Origin: Nonomuraea glycinis
GTDB taxonomy: Bacteria > Actinomycetota > Actinomycetes > Streptosporangiales > Streptosporangiaceae
DNA length: 64,000 bases
NCBI RefSeq assembly: GCF_014646515.1
Contig: NZ_BMNK01000006.1
Coordinates: forward strand, 1 to 64,000
Direction of reading: 5' to 3'
Shown here: positions 28,315 to 37,566 of the stretch, piece after piece
How positions within the stretch are numbered: the first letter of the stretch is position 1
How the letters are laid out: every line of letters starts with the position of its first letter
Notes under the pieces: generated by a model
The model's database searches: none
What the model saw: only the letters and a program-made list of their open reading frames with translations
What the model was told of the DNA's origin: nothing
Made by a program: the position numbers and the translations under genes

Positions 28315-30849
28315 GTGACCCACTCCGACGACGCACTCCTGCCGCTTGACGCGGTGCGGCCCCCGATGTCGTCGAAGAACACCAAGGGGGCCGTGGTTCC
28401 GGCCGCCGACCTGCCGGTGGCCAGGGTGGCGGTGGACAACCCGCTGCCGCACCTCGACCGCCCCTTCGACTACCTCGTGCCCGCTGCCATGCAGGACAGC
28501 GCCGGGCCGGGGGTCCGGGTCCGGGTGCGGTTCGCGGGCAAGCTGGTCGACGGGTTCGTGCTGGAGCGGGTGGCGCACAGCGACCACACCGGCAAGCTGA
28601 CCCCGCTCGAACGGGTCGTGTCGCCCGAGCGGGTGCTCACCCCCGAGGTGGCCGAGCTGGCCAGGGCGGTGGCGGACCGCTACGCGGGCACCCTCGCCGA
28701 CGTGCTGCGCCTGGCCGTCCCGCCACGTCACGCCAGAACCGAGTCGGCCCCCCGCCCGACGACCGACTCACCGCCGGTACGGGTTCCTACGCCGGCGGCG
28801 AAGCCGCAGGGCGCCGATGATGCGGGGCGGCCCGCCGTACAGGGCCTTGATGAGACCTCAGGCCCGCCACCCGCGCCGGCGGACGCGGCGCGGGAGCCTG
28901 AGGGCCTCAGGCGCGAAGCCGCGCTCGGGAAGGCGGCGGAGGTCGCCGCGGAGCCGTTGACAGCTCAAGGTGTGGTGCGGGGCGGGCGGGGGAGCTCGGC
29001 CGAGGAGGCCGGTGCGCGGCCATTGAGCGGGGACGACGCGGCTTGGGCGGACTATCCGATGGGGGCTTCGTTTCTTGACGCGTTGCGCAACGGCAGGACG
29101 CCCAGGGCGGTGTGGTCGGCGCTGCCTGGCGGCACGGGGTGGGCGGTGGCGCTGGCGGCGGCGGTGCGGGCGACGCTCGACGGCGGCAGGGGGGCGCTGG
29201 TCGTCGTGCCCGACGGGAAGGACGTGGCGCTGCTCGACGCGGAGCTGACCCGGGTGCTGGGCAGCGGGAGGCACGTCGCGCTCACCGCGAACCTCGGCCC
29301 GGCCGAGCGCTACCGGCGGTGGCTGAGCGTCCTGAGAGGCCAGGTGCGGGCCGTCGCCGGTACGCGGGCCGCGATGTTCGCGCCCGTGGCCGAGCTCGGC
29401 CTGGTGGCGATCTGGGACGACGGGGACGACCTGCACGCCGAGCGGCTGGCCCCCTACCCGCACGCCCGCGAAGTGCTCGGCATCAGAGCCCATCGGGCCG
29501 GCGCGGCCATGCTGATCGGCGGGTACGCGCGCACCGCGGAGGCCACCCAGCTCATCGCCTCCCGCTGGGCCAGGCCCATCGTGGCGGCCCGTCAGACGAT
29601 CAGGAGCCGTGCGCCGCGCGTACGGCCGGCGGGTGAGGACGCCGAGCTGGCCAAGGACCAGGCGGCGCGTGCGGCCAGGCTGCCCAGCGTGGCGTGGCGG
29701 GCGCTGCGTCAGGGGCTGGGCGACGGCCCGGTGCTGGTCCAGGTGCCCCGCCGGGGTTACCTGCCCGCGCTGGCCTGCCAGCACTGCCGTACCCCCGCCC
29801 GCTGCGCGCAGCCCCCCACCCGCACGAGCCCGGTCACGGCGGACCCCCCTCGGGAGGGCGAGCTGTCCTACGGCGCCGACGACACGGGCGGCGCGTCCAG
29901 CGGCACCGCCGGGGTGGCCAACGGGATCCCGTCCCACGACACCCCGCCTGACGGCACCGGGTCCAACGGCGGGGGAGGGGGCTACCGCGCGGGTGGGCCT
30001 TCCCACGGCGCGGCCCACGGTGGGAGTGGTGCGCCGTACGAGGACGTGCGTCAGGTGGCGGCCGAGCACCGGCCGGAGCTGCTGTGTCATGGTCCGCTCG
30101 CGCTCCGGGGCGGTCACGCCGCCCCCTACTGCCGGTGGTGCGGCCGGGTGGACGCCGCCTGGAAGTGCAGGCACTGCGGCAGCCCCCGGTTGCGGGCCGT
30201 GGTCGTGGGGGCCCGCCGTACCGCCGAGGAGCTCGGCAGGGCCTTCCCCTCCGTGCCGGTACGGACCTCGGGGCGGGACGGGGTGCTGGCCACCGTGCCC
30301 GCGGGCAGGGCGCTCGTCGTCGCCACGCCCGGGGCCGAGCCGGTGGCCGAGGGCGGTTACGCGGCGGCGGTGCTGCTCGACGGCTGGGCGCTGCTCGGGC
30401 GGGCCGACCTCAGGTCCGGTGAGGAGGCGGTGCGCCGCTGGATGAACGCCGCCGCCCTGGTCAGGCCGGGAGGCGAGTTGGTGGTGCTCGCCGATGCCGG
30501 GCTGCCCGCCGTACAGGCTCTGCTGCGGTGGGATCCCGTCACGCACGCCGAGCGTGAGCTGGCCGATCGGGCGGAGCTGGGGTTCCCGCCCGCGGTGCGG
30601 ATGGCCACGCTGACCGGGACGGCGGCGGCGGTTCGGCAGATGCTGGGGGAGACGCGGCTGCCGGCGGAGGCGCAGGTTCTCGGGCCGGTGCCGGTCGACG
30701 ACGCGGGGCAGGAGCGTGCCATGATCCGGACGCCGCGCGGAGGTGGGGCGGCATTGGCGGCCGCGCTCAAAGGGGCGAGCGGGGTCCGTGCGGCCAGAAA
30801 GTCGCCAGAAGTGGTCAAGGTGTGTGTCGACCCACTCGACCTGATTTAG
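28315..30849 (+). CDS. priA: Primosomal protein N' (PriA), helicase-inactive actinobacterial type
   Basis: An 844-residue PriA-like protein. The N-terminal DNA-binding domain starts at VAVDNPLPHLDRPFDY (about residue 40). The Walker A position reads PGGTGW (about 271-276) without Lys, and the DEAH position reads WDDGDD (about 367-372). ATP hydrolysis is therefore unlikely, as known for actinobacterial PriA. Two low-complexity insertions stand out, about residues 145-240 and about 505-575. The second splits the zinc-binding cysteines (CQHC...C from C...CRWCG...CRHCG). TAGACG lies 6 nt before the GTG, suggesting a leaderless mRNA. Probable role: replication restart scaffold. Confidence 0.9.
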   Translation: MTHSDDALLPLDAVRPPMSSKNTKGAVVPAADLPVARVAVDNPLPHLDRPFDYLVPAAMQDSAGPGVRVRVRFAGKLVDGFVLERVAHSDHTGKLTPLERVVSPERVLTPEVAELARAVADRYAGTLADVLRLAVPPRHARTESAPRPTTDSPPVRVPTPAAKPQGADDAGRPAVQGLDETSGPPPAPADAAREPEGLRREAALGKAAEVAAEPLTAQGVVRGGRGSSAEEAGARPLSGDDAAWADYPMGASFLDALRNGRTPRAVWSALPGGTGWAVALAAAVRATLDGGRGALVVVPDGKDVALLDAELTRVLGSGRHVALTANLGPAERYRRWLSVLRGQVRAVAGTRAAMFAPVAELGLVAIWDDGDDLHAERLAPYPHAREVLGIRAHRAGAAMLIGGYARTAEATQLIASRWARPIVAARQTIRSRAPRVRPAGEDAELAKDQAARAARLPSVAWRALRQGLGDGPVLVQVPRRGYLPALACQHCRTPARCAQPPTRTSPVTADPPREGELSYGADDTGGASSGTAGVANGIPSHDTPPDGTGSNGGGGGYRAGGPSHGAAHGGSGAPYEDVRQVAAEHRPELLCHGPLALRGGHAAPYCRWCGRVDAAWKCRHCGSPRLRAVVVGARRTAEELGRAFPSVPVRTSGRDGVLATVPAGRALVVATPGAEPVAEGGYAAAVLLDGWALLGRADLRSGEEAVRRWMNAAALVRPGGELVVLADAGLPAVQALLRWDPVTHAERELADRAELGFPPAVRMATLTGTAAAVRQMLGETRLPAEAQVLGPVPVDDAGQERAMIRTPRGGGAALAAALKGASGVRAARKSPEVVKVCVDPLDLI

Positions 30850-30898
30850 ACCTTATCCCCGATTCGCTCAACGGTAAGGGAGCCGTTAGCGTGCCCCT

Positions 30899-32401
30899 GT
30901 GTCGATCGAATGGGTCAACCTGGTCATCGACGACCTGCGCGCCTGGGGGCGCGCGCGGGACGTCTCGGTGGACGCCGACGAGGTCCGCCTGCTCTGTGAC
31001 TACGCCAGCGACTACCTGAACGTCAACGAACTCGGCGACTTCACCCCCGCCACCTTCGACGAGTTGCTGCTCTCGCTCTACCCCCGCAAGGTCATCGCGC
31101 CCCCGGAGAGCGCCACCGAGACGGTGGCCGCGGCGCACACGCTGGTCGACTATCTGCAGGACTCCGGCACGGTCGCCCTGGGCACGGCCTCGCGGATGCG
31201 CGACAGGCTCGCCGACATCGCGACCAGGATGCCCGAGGCGCTGGCCGACACCGCCAACTTCGGCATGGCCAAGAGCCTGTTCAGCTCGATCGGGCCGGAG
31301 TCGCTGGAGCAGTCGATCGCGATCCCCTCCGGCGAGGTGCCCGATCTGGAGGACGCGCCCTGCGACTGCCCCGGCTGCACGCCGCGCCCCGCCGTGCGGC
31401 TGGCCGCGCCGCAGGAGCTGGTCGCGGGGCTGGGGGACGTGCCCCTCCTGGCCGAGCTGGACCGTGGCGGCCTGCCGTTCCTCAGCGAGCTGCGGCTGCT
31501 CGGCGGCGGTGAGCCACTGCGCCGGTGGGCGGCGATCGTCGCGCATCTGGTGGACCGTGACACCGGCGGCCAGGTCACCGGCTCGGCCGAGGTGGACGAC
31601 GAGCTCTACGACCTGTTCGACATGCTCTACCGCCTCCAGGTGCCGGTGCCGATCGGGGTGATCGGCGACTACCTGGCCCAGCTCGTGGACGACGGCGGCA
31701 TCGACGTGGAGGACGTGCTCGACCGGCTGGCCTGGTGCGGCCTGGTCCGGGTCACCGGCGACACGGCCGGCCTGACCCCGGTGGCCGTCTGGGCGCTGCG
31801 CGAGCACTACCTCGCGCTCGGCCTCGACGCGCCCCAGGCCGCCGACCTGGCCGAGACCGACGCGCGCGGGCTCATCGAAGGGCTGCTCGACGGTGTCCCG
31901 ACCGAGCTGGCCGAGGACGACATCAGCCGCTGGCTCGCCGTCAGGACCGCCGGGGAGGCCGCAGCGGAGCTGCTGGCCGCGGCCTCGGGCGCGCCCGCCG
32001 TCGCGCGCGGCATCGCCGTCACCATCGTCGACCGGCTGGGCGCCGAGGCCGAGCCCGAGGTGCGGGCCTGCCTGGACGACGAGGAGCTGCGCCCGCACGC
32101 CATTCACTGGCTCGCCGCCAGAGGCCTGTCCGCCCCGCCGCTCAGCGAGAAGGAGCTGATGTGGGTCAGCGTCGACATGCTCGCGCTGGCGATGCCGGCG
32201 GCCGAGGACGACCCCGACGTGTTCGCCGAGAACATGTCCGCCTCCGGCCCGCCCGCCCATCTGATCGAGGAGATGTGGCGGGTGGACCACCCCGACCTCG
32301 TCGAGGTCCTGGAGCTGCTCGGACGCTCGCTGCCCGACGGCACGGCGGCCAAGGCGGCCCGCAAGGCGGCCTTCAAAGCACGCTCCCGAGGCATCCGATG
32401 A
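30899..32401 (+). CDS. Unrecognised 500-residue protein, paralogue A
   Basis: I do not recognise the family. Seen: an acidic, helix-rich protein with a CDCPGC motif (Cys155, 157, 160) that could bind metal. A winged-helix-like segment lies at about residues 250-305 (LDRLAWCGLVRV, then LTPVAVWALREHY), and HEAT-like helices follow. It ends in a basic tail, AKAARKAAFKARSRG. The last 250 residues are clearly related to the next gene, so the pair arose by duplication. TAGCGT lies 6 nt before the GTG at 30899 (leaderless type). Position between priA and def suggests a housekeeping context but gives no function. There is no signal peptide or membrane helix, so it is cytosolic. Confidence 0.8.
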   Translation: MSIEWVNLVIDDLRAWGRARDVSVDADEVRLLCDYASDYLNVNELGDFTPATFDELLLSLYPRKVIAPPESATETVAAAHTLVDYLQDSGTVALGTASRMRDRLADIATRMPEALADTANFGMAKSLFSSIGPESLEQSIAIPSGEVPDLEDAPCDCPGCTPRPAVRLAAPQELVAGLGDVPLLAELDRGGLPFLSELRLLGGGEPLRRWAAIVAHLVDRDTGGQVTGSAEVDDELYDLFDMLYRLQVPVPIGVIGDYLAQLVDDGGIDVEDVLDRLAWCGLVRVTGDTAGLTPVAVWALREHYLALGLDAPQAADLAETDARGLIEGLLDGVPTELAEDDISRWLAVRTAGEAAAELLAAASGAPAVARGIAVTIVDRLGAEAEPEVRACLDDEELRPHAIHWLAARGLSAPPLSEKELMWVSVDMLALAMPAAEDDPDVFAENMSASGPPAHLIEEMWRVDHPDLVEVLELLGRSLPDGTAAKAARKAAFKARSRGIR

Positions 32402-32438
32402 GTACGCCTCTGTGACGGCTGTGCAGTAAGTTTCGTAG

Positions 32439-33770
32439 GTGGCAAACAATGTCTTCGACCTCGCCGAGCTGCGCAAGCTGATCGATGAGCAGGCCGTCGT
32501 GCCTCCCCGGCCTGAGGAGACCCCGGTCGAGCAGGAGGCGCTCACCTTCCCGCCCGTCGCCCTCGCCGAGGACGCCGAGCTGGCCCGGACGATCCCCGCG
32601 GTGCCGCTGGTCGCCGACGCCGTCCGGCTCGCCGCCTGGACCGGCACCCGCCAGGTGACCGCCGAGGGAATGCTCCCGGAGGCCGCCGCGCGAGCCGCGG
32701 TGAGCGAGCTCGGCCTGGACGCCTCGCGGCTGCGCCTGCTGTGGATCGTGGCCGTCAACACCGGCATGCTCCAGATCCTCCGCGGCCAGGCCACCAAAGG
32801 ACCGCTGCCCGCCCGGCTCACGGTCGAGGCCACCCTGGAGTTCTGGGACGGCGTGGTCATGGATGTGCTCGACCGCGCCGACGAGGGGCTGACCGGCTCG
32901 GTCGTGGTCGACGGGCACCTGGCCGAGATGCTCGCGACGATCTATTCCGTACGGTCCGGCGTCGCGATCGCCAACCTGGCCCGGGGCATCCTGCAGTCCC
33001 ACGAGGTGGCCTGCGCTCCCGGGCAGGTGGAGATGCGCAGACTCGCCGCGGCACTGCCCGCCGAGCTGCTGGAGGCGCTGGCGCTGCTGGCCTACTGCGG
33101 CCTGGTCGAGCAGACCGCCGCCGGCCGCACCGCGCTCACCCCGCTCGGCGTCTGGGCCATCAGGCGGGACCTGCTGCGCGAGGGCCACGACGCGCCCACC
33201 ACCGCCGAGGTCGAGGTCTTCGCCGATTTGTCCGCGACCGAGCTCGTCGAGGCCCTGGTGAAAGGCTCCGCCACGCAGAGCGCGGTCGCCGGATGGCTGG
33301 AGCGCCGTCCGCCGGAAGAGGCCGCCAGGGACCTGATCGCCATCGCCGCCGACGGCACGGCGGGCCGGCGCGGCGCCGTGGGCGCGATCCTGGAGGAGCT
33401 CGGCCCAGAGGCCGAGGTGCCCGTGCGCGAGGCGCTGGACCGGCCGCTCATGCGCCGCTACGCCGCCTCCTGGCTGCACATCCGCGACCTCGAGGCCCCC
33501 ACGCTCAGCCCGCGGGACCACACCTGGATCGCCGTCGACTCGCTCGCGGCGCTGATGCACCTGTCGGGGCACGCCGCGGGCCGGCTCGACACTCCCGAGC
33601 CCGGCGAGGAGCTCATCAAGCTCATCGCCGAGATGCCGGCGGTCGGCCACCCCGACACGATCGCCGTGCTCGACATGATCGCCGGCGCCCACGACGACCA
33701 GGCCGTCGTGAAGGCCGCCCGCAAAGCGGCGATGAAGGTTCGCTCCCTTGCGCACACTAAACTGGATTGA
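32439..33770 (+). CDS. Unrecognised 443-residue protein, paralogue B
   Basis: It shares order of elements with the preceding gene. These are an LAYCGLVEQ/LTPLGVWAIRRDL winged-helix-like segment (about residues 215-250), HEAT-like helices, a WLHIRDLEAPTLSPRDHTW block matching WLAARGLSAPPLSEKELMW, then HPDTIAVLDM and the basic AARKAAMKVRS tail. It lacks the CDCPGC motif and has a shorter N-terminus (MANNVFDLAELRKLIDEQ). TAAGTT lies 6 nt before the GTG at 32439 (leaderless type), so both copies may have their own promoters. A -10 for def (TAAACT) lies inside its last codons. Function unknown. Confidence 0.8.
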   Translation: MANNVFDLAELRKLIDEQAVVPPRPEETPVEQEALTFPPVALAEDAELARTIPAVPLVADAVRLAAWTGTRQVTAEGMLPEAAARAAVSELGLDASRLRLLWIVAVNTGMLQILRGQATKGPLPARLTVEATLEFWDGVVMDVLDRADEGLTGSVVVDGHLAEMLATIYSVRSGVAIANLARGILQSHEVACAPGQVEMRRLAAALPAELLEALALLAYCGLVEQTAAGRTALTPLGVWAIRRDLLREGHDAPTTAEVEVFADLSATELVEALVKGSATQSAVAGWLERRPPEEAARDLIAIAADGTAGRRGAVGAILEELGPEAEVPVREALDRPLMRRYAASWLHIRDLEAPTLSPRDHTWIAVDSLAALMHLSGHAAGRLDTPEPGEELIKLIAEMPAVGHPDTIAVLDMIAGAHDDQAVVKAARKAAMKVRSLAHTKLD

Positions 33771-33795
33771 TCCACCTACGAACGGAGTGACCCCC

Positions 33796-34344
33796 TTGGC
33801 GATCCAGGCGATCCGACTGTTCGGAGACCCGGTGCTGCGCACCCCGGCGGCTCCGGTGGTCGACTTCGACAAGGAGCTCCGCAAGCTGGTCAAAGACCTC
33901 ACCGACACGATGATGGACGCCCCCGGCGCCGGCCTGGCGGCCCCGCAGATCGGGGTCGGCCTGCGCGTGTTCACCTACTACGTCGACGACCAGCTCGGCC
34001 ATCTCATCAACCCCGATCTCGACCTGTCCGAGGAGCTCGACGAAGAGGGCGAGGAGGGCTGCCTGTCGTTCCCCGGGCTGTCGTTCCCGACCCCGCGCGC
34101 CATCCGCGCCGTCGCCAAGGGCCTCAACGTGCACGGCGAGCCGGTCACGCTGGAGGGCACCGACCTGATGGCGCGCTGCTTCCAGCATGAGACCGACCAT
34201 CTCGACGGCATCCTGTTCATCGACCGGATGGACATCAAGCAGCGCAAGCTCGCGATGAAGGCCATCCGGGAGGCCGAGTGGAGCGGCATGGACGCTCCCC
34301 AGGTCAGGTTCTCCCCGCACAGCACCGGCGGAAAGGCACTGTGA
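33796..34344 (+). CDS. def: Peptide deformylase
   Basis: A 182-residue metalloenzyme removing formyl groups from new N-terminal methionines. All three motifs are intact: GAGLAAPQIG, EEGCLSFPG and QHETDHLDG (Cys and two His bind iron, Glu is catalytic). I prefer TTG 33796 because GGAG (33784-33787) is then 8 bp away; GTG 33787 would add three residues. TAAACT (about 33758-33763) inside the upstream gene is a candidate -10. Followed at once by fmt, the enzyme adding the formyl group. Confidence 0.96.
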   Translation: MAIQAIRLFGDPVLRTPAAPVVDFDKELRKLVKDLTDTMMDAPGAGLAAPQIGVGLRVFTYYVDDQLGHLINPDLDLSEELDEEGEEGCLSFPGLSFPTPRAIRAVAKGLNVHGEPVTLEGTDLMARCFQHETDHLDGILFIDRMDIKQRKLAMKAIREAEWSGMDAPQVRFSPHSTGGKAL

Positions 34345-34345
34345 G

Positions 34346-35275
34346 ATGCGCCTGGTCTTCGCGGGCACGCCCGAGACGGCACTGCCGTCGCTCCGCACCC
34401 TGATCGACTCGCCGCGCCACGAGGTCGTCGCGGTCGTCACCCGGCCCGACGCCCAGTCCGGCCGGGGGCGCAAGGTGCACCCCTCACCGGTGGCGGAGCT
34501 GGCCGAGGAGACGGGCATCGAGGTGCTCCGCCCGGCCAAGGCCGGTGATCCGGCGTTCCTGGAGCGGCTGCGCGCTCTGGAGCCCGACTGCTGCCCCGTC
34601 GTCGCCTACGGCGCGCTGCTGCCCCAGTCGGCGCTCGACGTGCCCCGCCACGGGTGGATCAACCTGCACTTCTCGATCCTGCCCGCCTGGCGCGGCGCCG
34701 CCCCCGTGCAGCACGCCGTCCTGCACGGGGACGAGATCACCGGCGCCAGCACGTTCCAGATCGTCAAGGAGCTCGACGCGGGGCCCGTCTACGGCGTGGT
34801 CACCGAGGAGGTCCGGTCCGGCGACACCAGCGGCTCGCTCCTCGACCGGCTGTCGATCTCCGGCGCCGGGCTCCTCGCCGCCACGCTCGACGGCGTCGAG
34901 GACGGCACCCTGCAGGCCCGGCCGCAGCCGGCCGACGGGGTGAGCCTCGCACCCAAGATCAACGTCACGGACGCCCGCGTCGACTGGAGCAGTCCCGCCA
35001 TGCGCGTCGACCGGCTCATCCGCGCGTGCACGCCCACTCCGGGCGCCTGGAGTGAGTTCCGGGGGCAACGGGTGAAGCTCGGGCCGGTGCGGATCGCGGC
35101 CTCGCCGCAGCGGCTCGCCCCCGGCGAGATCGCCGCGGGCAAGCACGGCGTGCTGGTCGGCACCGCCACCGAGCCGGTGGAGCTGGGCGAGGTCCAGCCG
35201 CAGGGCAAGCGGTTGATGAACGCCGTCGAGTGGGCCCGGGGCATGCGCGCCGGGAGCGAAGAGAAGTTCACGTGA
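34346..35275 (+). CDS. fmt: Methionyl-tRNA formyltransferase
   Basis: A 309-residue enzyme transferring formyl from 10-formyl-tetrahydrofolate to Met-tRNA. Seen: N-terminal VFAGTPETALPSL, the catalytic HFSILPAWRGAAPVQ (about residues 107-121, Asn-His-Asp site), and a C-terminal OB domain from about residue 205 (NVTDARVDWSS). The ATG at 34346 is 1 bp past the def stop. Confidence 0.97.
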   Translation: MRLVFAGTPETALPSLRTLIDSPRHEVVAVVTRPDAQSGRGRKVHPSPVAELAEETGIEVLRPAKAGDPAFLERLRALEPDCCPVVAYGALLPQSALDVPRHGWINLHFSILPAWRGAAPVQHAVLHGDEITGASTFQIVKELDAGPVYGVVTEEVRSGDTSGSLLDRLSISGAGLLAATLDGVEDGTLQARPQPADGVSLAPKINVTDARVDWSSPAMRVDRLIRACTPTPGAWSEFRGQRVKLGPVRIAASPQRLAPGEIAAGKHGVLVGTATEPVELGEVQPQGKRLMNAVEWARGMRAGSEEKFT

Positions 35276-35373
35276 GCGGCGCCGCGGATCGAGCCGAAGC
35301 TCACGGAAGCGGGCGCGGGGCAGAGATGTGCCCGTGCACGTAGAGCAAGCCGAAGCGTAGAAAGTCGGAGGTA

Positions 35374-36882
35374 ATGAAGGCACGGGGGGATCGGACGTCG
35401 TCCGGAGGCGGGGGCGCGAGTCGTCCGGGAAGGCCGCGCCGGCCCGCGCGCGACCAGCCGCGGAACGCGGCCTTCGACGTCATGCGCGCCGTCGACGAGC
35501 GTGACGCCTACGCCAACCTGCTCATGCCTCGCCTCCTGCGTGAGCGCGGCATCAAGGGGCGGGACGCGGCGCTCGCGACGGAGCTGGCCTACGGGACGCT
35601 GCGCGGGCTCGGCACCTATGACGCGATCATCGAGATGTGCAGCGACCGCGCGCCCGATCCCGCCGTGCGCGACGCGCTGCGGCTGGGCGCCCATCAGCTG
35701 CTCCAGATGCGCGTCCCGCCGCACGCGGCGGTCGGCACCACCGTGGATCTGGTACGGCTGCGCATCGGGGCGGGAGCGGCCAAGTTCGTCAACGCCGTCC
35801 TGCGCAAGATCGCTTCCAGGACGATCGACGAGTGGCTGCCGATCGTGGCGCCCGACGCCGCCCACGACCCCGCGGGGCATCTGGCGGTGACGCACAGCCA
35901 TCCCCGGTGGATCGTCAGCGCCTTCCGTGACGCGCTCGGTGGCGCCGCCGGTGAGACGGCCGACCTGCTGGCGGCGGACAACGAGCGGCCCCTGGTGACG
36001 CTGGTGGCGCGGCCGGGGCGCAGCTCGGTCGAGGAGCTCGCGGAGAGCGGCGCGGAGCCGGGCCGCTACTCGCCGTACGCCGCCTATCTGCAGGAGGGGG
36101 ACCCGGGGCAGATCCGGGCCATCGCCGAGACGCGCGCCGCCGTGCAGGACGAGGCCAGCCAGCTCGTGGCGCTCGCGCTGACCAGGGTGCCGCTCGTGCC
36201 GCTCGACGGGCAGGACGAGCTCTGGCTGGACCTGTGCGCGGGGCCGGGCGGCAAGGCGGGGCTGCTGGACGCCATCGCCGCCTACGGCGACCTCGAAGGG
36301 CTCGCCGGGTCCGGGACGCCGGACGACGTCGAGGCGCGGGCCGGGCAGCGGCGCGAGGCGGGCCCTGAGGCGTTCCCGGGTGGCGCCCGGCTGCTGGCCG
36401 GCGATGTCCAGTATCACCGGGCGCGGCTGGTCTGGCAGACCACCAGAGAGGCCGCCGTGATCGCCGCCGACGGCACGGAGCCCGCGTGGCGGCCGGGGGT
36501 GTTCGACCGGGTGATGCTCGACGCGCCCTGCACCGGGCTGGGGGCGCTGCGCCGGCGGCCCGAGGCGCGTTGGCGGCGGGATCCGTCGAGCATCGCGGAG
36601 CTGGGCAGGCTGCAGCGCCGGCTGCTCGACGGGGCGCTCGACGCCGTGCGTCCCGGTGGGGTGGTCGCGTACGTCACCTGTTCGCCGCATCTGGCCGAGA
36701 CTCGGGTCGTGGTGGGTGATGTGGCCGGGCGCAGGGACGATGTGGAGCAGCTCGACGCGCGTCGCTATCTGCCCGAGGTGGACGGGCTGGGGGAGGGGCC
36801 GTACGTTCAGTTCTGGCCGCACCGGCACGGCACCGACGCGATGTTCCTGGCGCTGCTGCGCAAGCGTGACGGCGCCGCGTAG
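35374..36882 (+). CDS. rsmB: 16S rRNA (cytosine-C5)-methyltransferase RsmB-type
   Basis: A 502-residue protein with an N-terminal NusB-like RNA-binding domain (about residues 30-160, RNAAFDVMRAVDE) and a C-terminal RsmB/Fmu methyltransferase. The SAM motif LDLCAGPGGKAGLLDA (about 287-302), the DAPCTGLGALRRRPEARW motif IV with its Cys, and the YVTCSPH motif VI catalytic Cys are present. An Arg/Gly/Pro-rich tail precedes the first domain. It is separated from fmt by 98 bp with no feature seen. Confidence 0.93.
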   Translation: MKARGDRTSSGGGGASRPGRPRRPARDQPRNAAFDVMRAVDERDAYANLLMPRLLRERGIKGRDAALATELAYGTLRGLGTYDAIIEMCSDRAPDPAVRDALRLGAHQLLQMRVPPHAAVGTTVDLVRLRIGAGAAKFVNAVLRKIASRTIDEWLPIVAPDAAHDPAGHLAVTHSHPRWIVSAFRDALGGAAGETADLLAADNERPLVTLVARPGRSSVEELAESGAEPGRYSPYAAYLQEGDPGQIRAIAETRAAVQDEASQLVALALTRVPLVPLDGQDELWLDLCAGPGGKAGLLDAIAAYGDLEGLAGSGTPDDVEARAGQRREAGPEAFPGGARLLAGDVQYHRARLVWQTTREAAVIAADGTEPAWRPGVFDRVMLDAPCTGLGALRRRPEARWRRDPSSIAELGRLQRRLLDGALDAVRPGGVVAYVTCSPHLAETRVVVGDVAGRRDDVEQLDARRYLPEVDGLGEGPYVQFWPHRHGTDAMFLALLRKRDGAA

Positions 36883-36908
36883 GCGCCGTCCGACAGCGCA
36901 GGGGGCCG

Positions 36909-37430
36909 TCAGGCGATGATCGCCGCCGTCAGGGCGAGGGCCGAGCCGGCGAACACCACGGTGTGCCGGATGTTCTGCAGTGTGGGCAGCACCCACCGGG
37001 GGAAGCCGCTCTCGGCGGCCTTGAGCAGAGCTGTCACATCGATGCGCTGGAGCGTCGGGTCGCCCTTGCGGGCGAAGGCCGACTCGACCGACCGCACGGC
37101 GGTCAGCTGGCTGTAGAGGATGAGCGCGTTGCCGAGCAGCACGATGGGCTGGAAGATCCAGGTCAGGACCTGACCCCACGGCTCGCCGAGCAGATTGAGC
37201 GCGGCCAGGATCGTCATGACGACCGCGACCGTGACGGGGGCCGCCGTCTCGTGGCCGCCGGCGTCGAAGCTCAGCTTGTTCTCCGCCAGGACGGTGACGG
37301 GCACGCCCTGGCGGGTGAGCTCCGCCTCCGCGTTCCGCTTCGCGTCGCTTCCGTAGCGGTGGCGCACCAGCGGGATGCTGACGAAGGCCAGGGCGATGAG
37401 CACTTGCAGGACTGCGGCCAGAACGAGCAT
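36909..37430 (-). CDS. Small integral membrane protein, TetR-controlled
   Basis: A 173-residue protein with about four hydrophobic helices (residues about 3-22, 67-85, 88-108 and 153-172) and a charged loop after the first. No family is recognised. The ATG at 37430 has GAGGAGAACCCC upstream. It is divergent from a TetR gene, and three copies of one palindrome fill the 136-bp gap. It is thus almost certainly the regulator's target, perhaps a small exporter or a membrane-stress protein; that is inference. Confidence 0.78.
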   Translation of the reverse strand: MLVLAAVLQVLIALAFVSIPLVRHRYGSDAKRNAEAELTRQGVPVTVLAENKLSFDAGGHETAAPVTVAVVMTILAALNLLGEPWGQVLTWIFQPIVLLGNALILYSQLTAVRSVESAFARKGDPTLQRIDVTALLKAAESGFPRWVLPTLQNIRHTVVFAGSALALTAAIIA

Positions 37431-37463
37431 GGGGTTCTCCTCGGTGTGGGTCGGTCTCCAAGA

Positions 37464-37482
37464 ACTTGCACTTTGTTCAAGT
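37464..37482. promoter_or_regulatory. TetR operator site 1
   Basis: ACTTGCACTTTGTTCAAGT, an imperfect palindrome of the form ACTTG-nAC-n-TTGTnCAAGT shared with two more copies in this gap. Confidence 0.7.
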
Positions 37483-37497
37483 GGACCGTACGCCTTG

Positions 37498-37516
37498 ACT
37501 TGAACATTGTGCAAGT
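37498..37516. promoter_or_regulatory. TetR operator site 2
   Basis: ACTTGAACATTGTGCAAGT; the arms ACTTG/CAAGT are perfect. It is 34 bp from site 1. Confidence 0.72.
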
Positions 37517-37520
37517 AGCG

Positions 37521-37539
37521 ACTTGAACTTTGTGCAACA
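37521..37539. promoter_or_regulatory. TetR operator site 3
   Basis: ACTTGAACTTTGTGCAACA; the left arm is perfect and the right arm is degenerate. It lies 23 bp (about two helical turns) from site 2 and 28 bp from the TetR ATG. Confidence 0.65.
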
Positions 37540-37566
37540 CAGCCACGGGTGCCCTATCGTGGGGGC

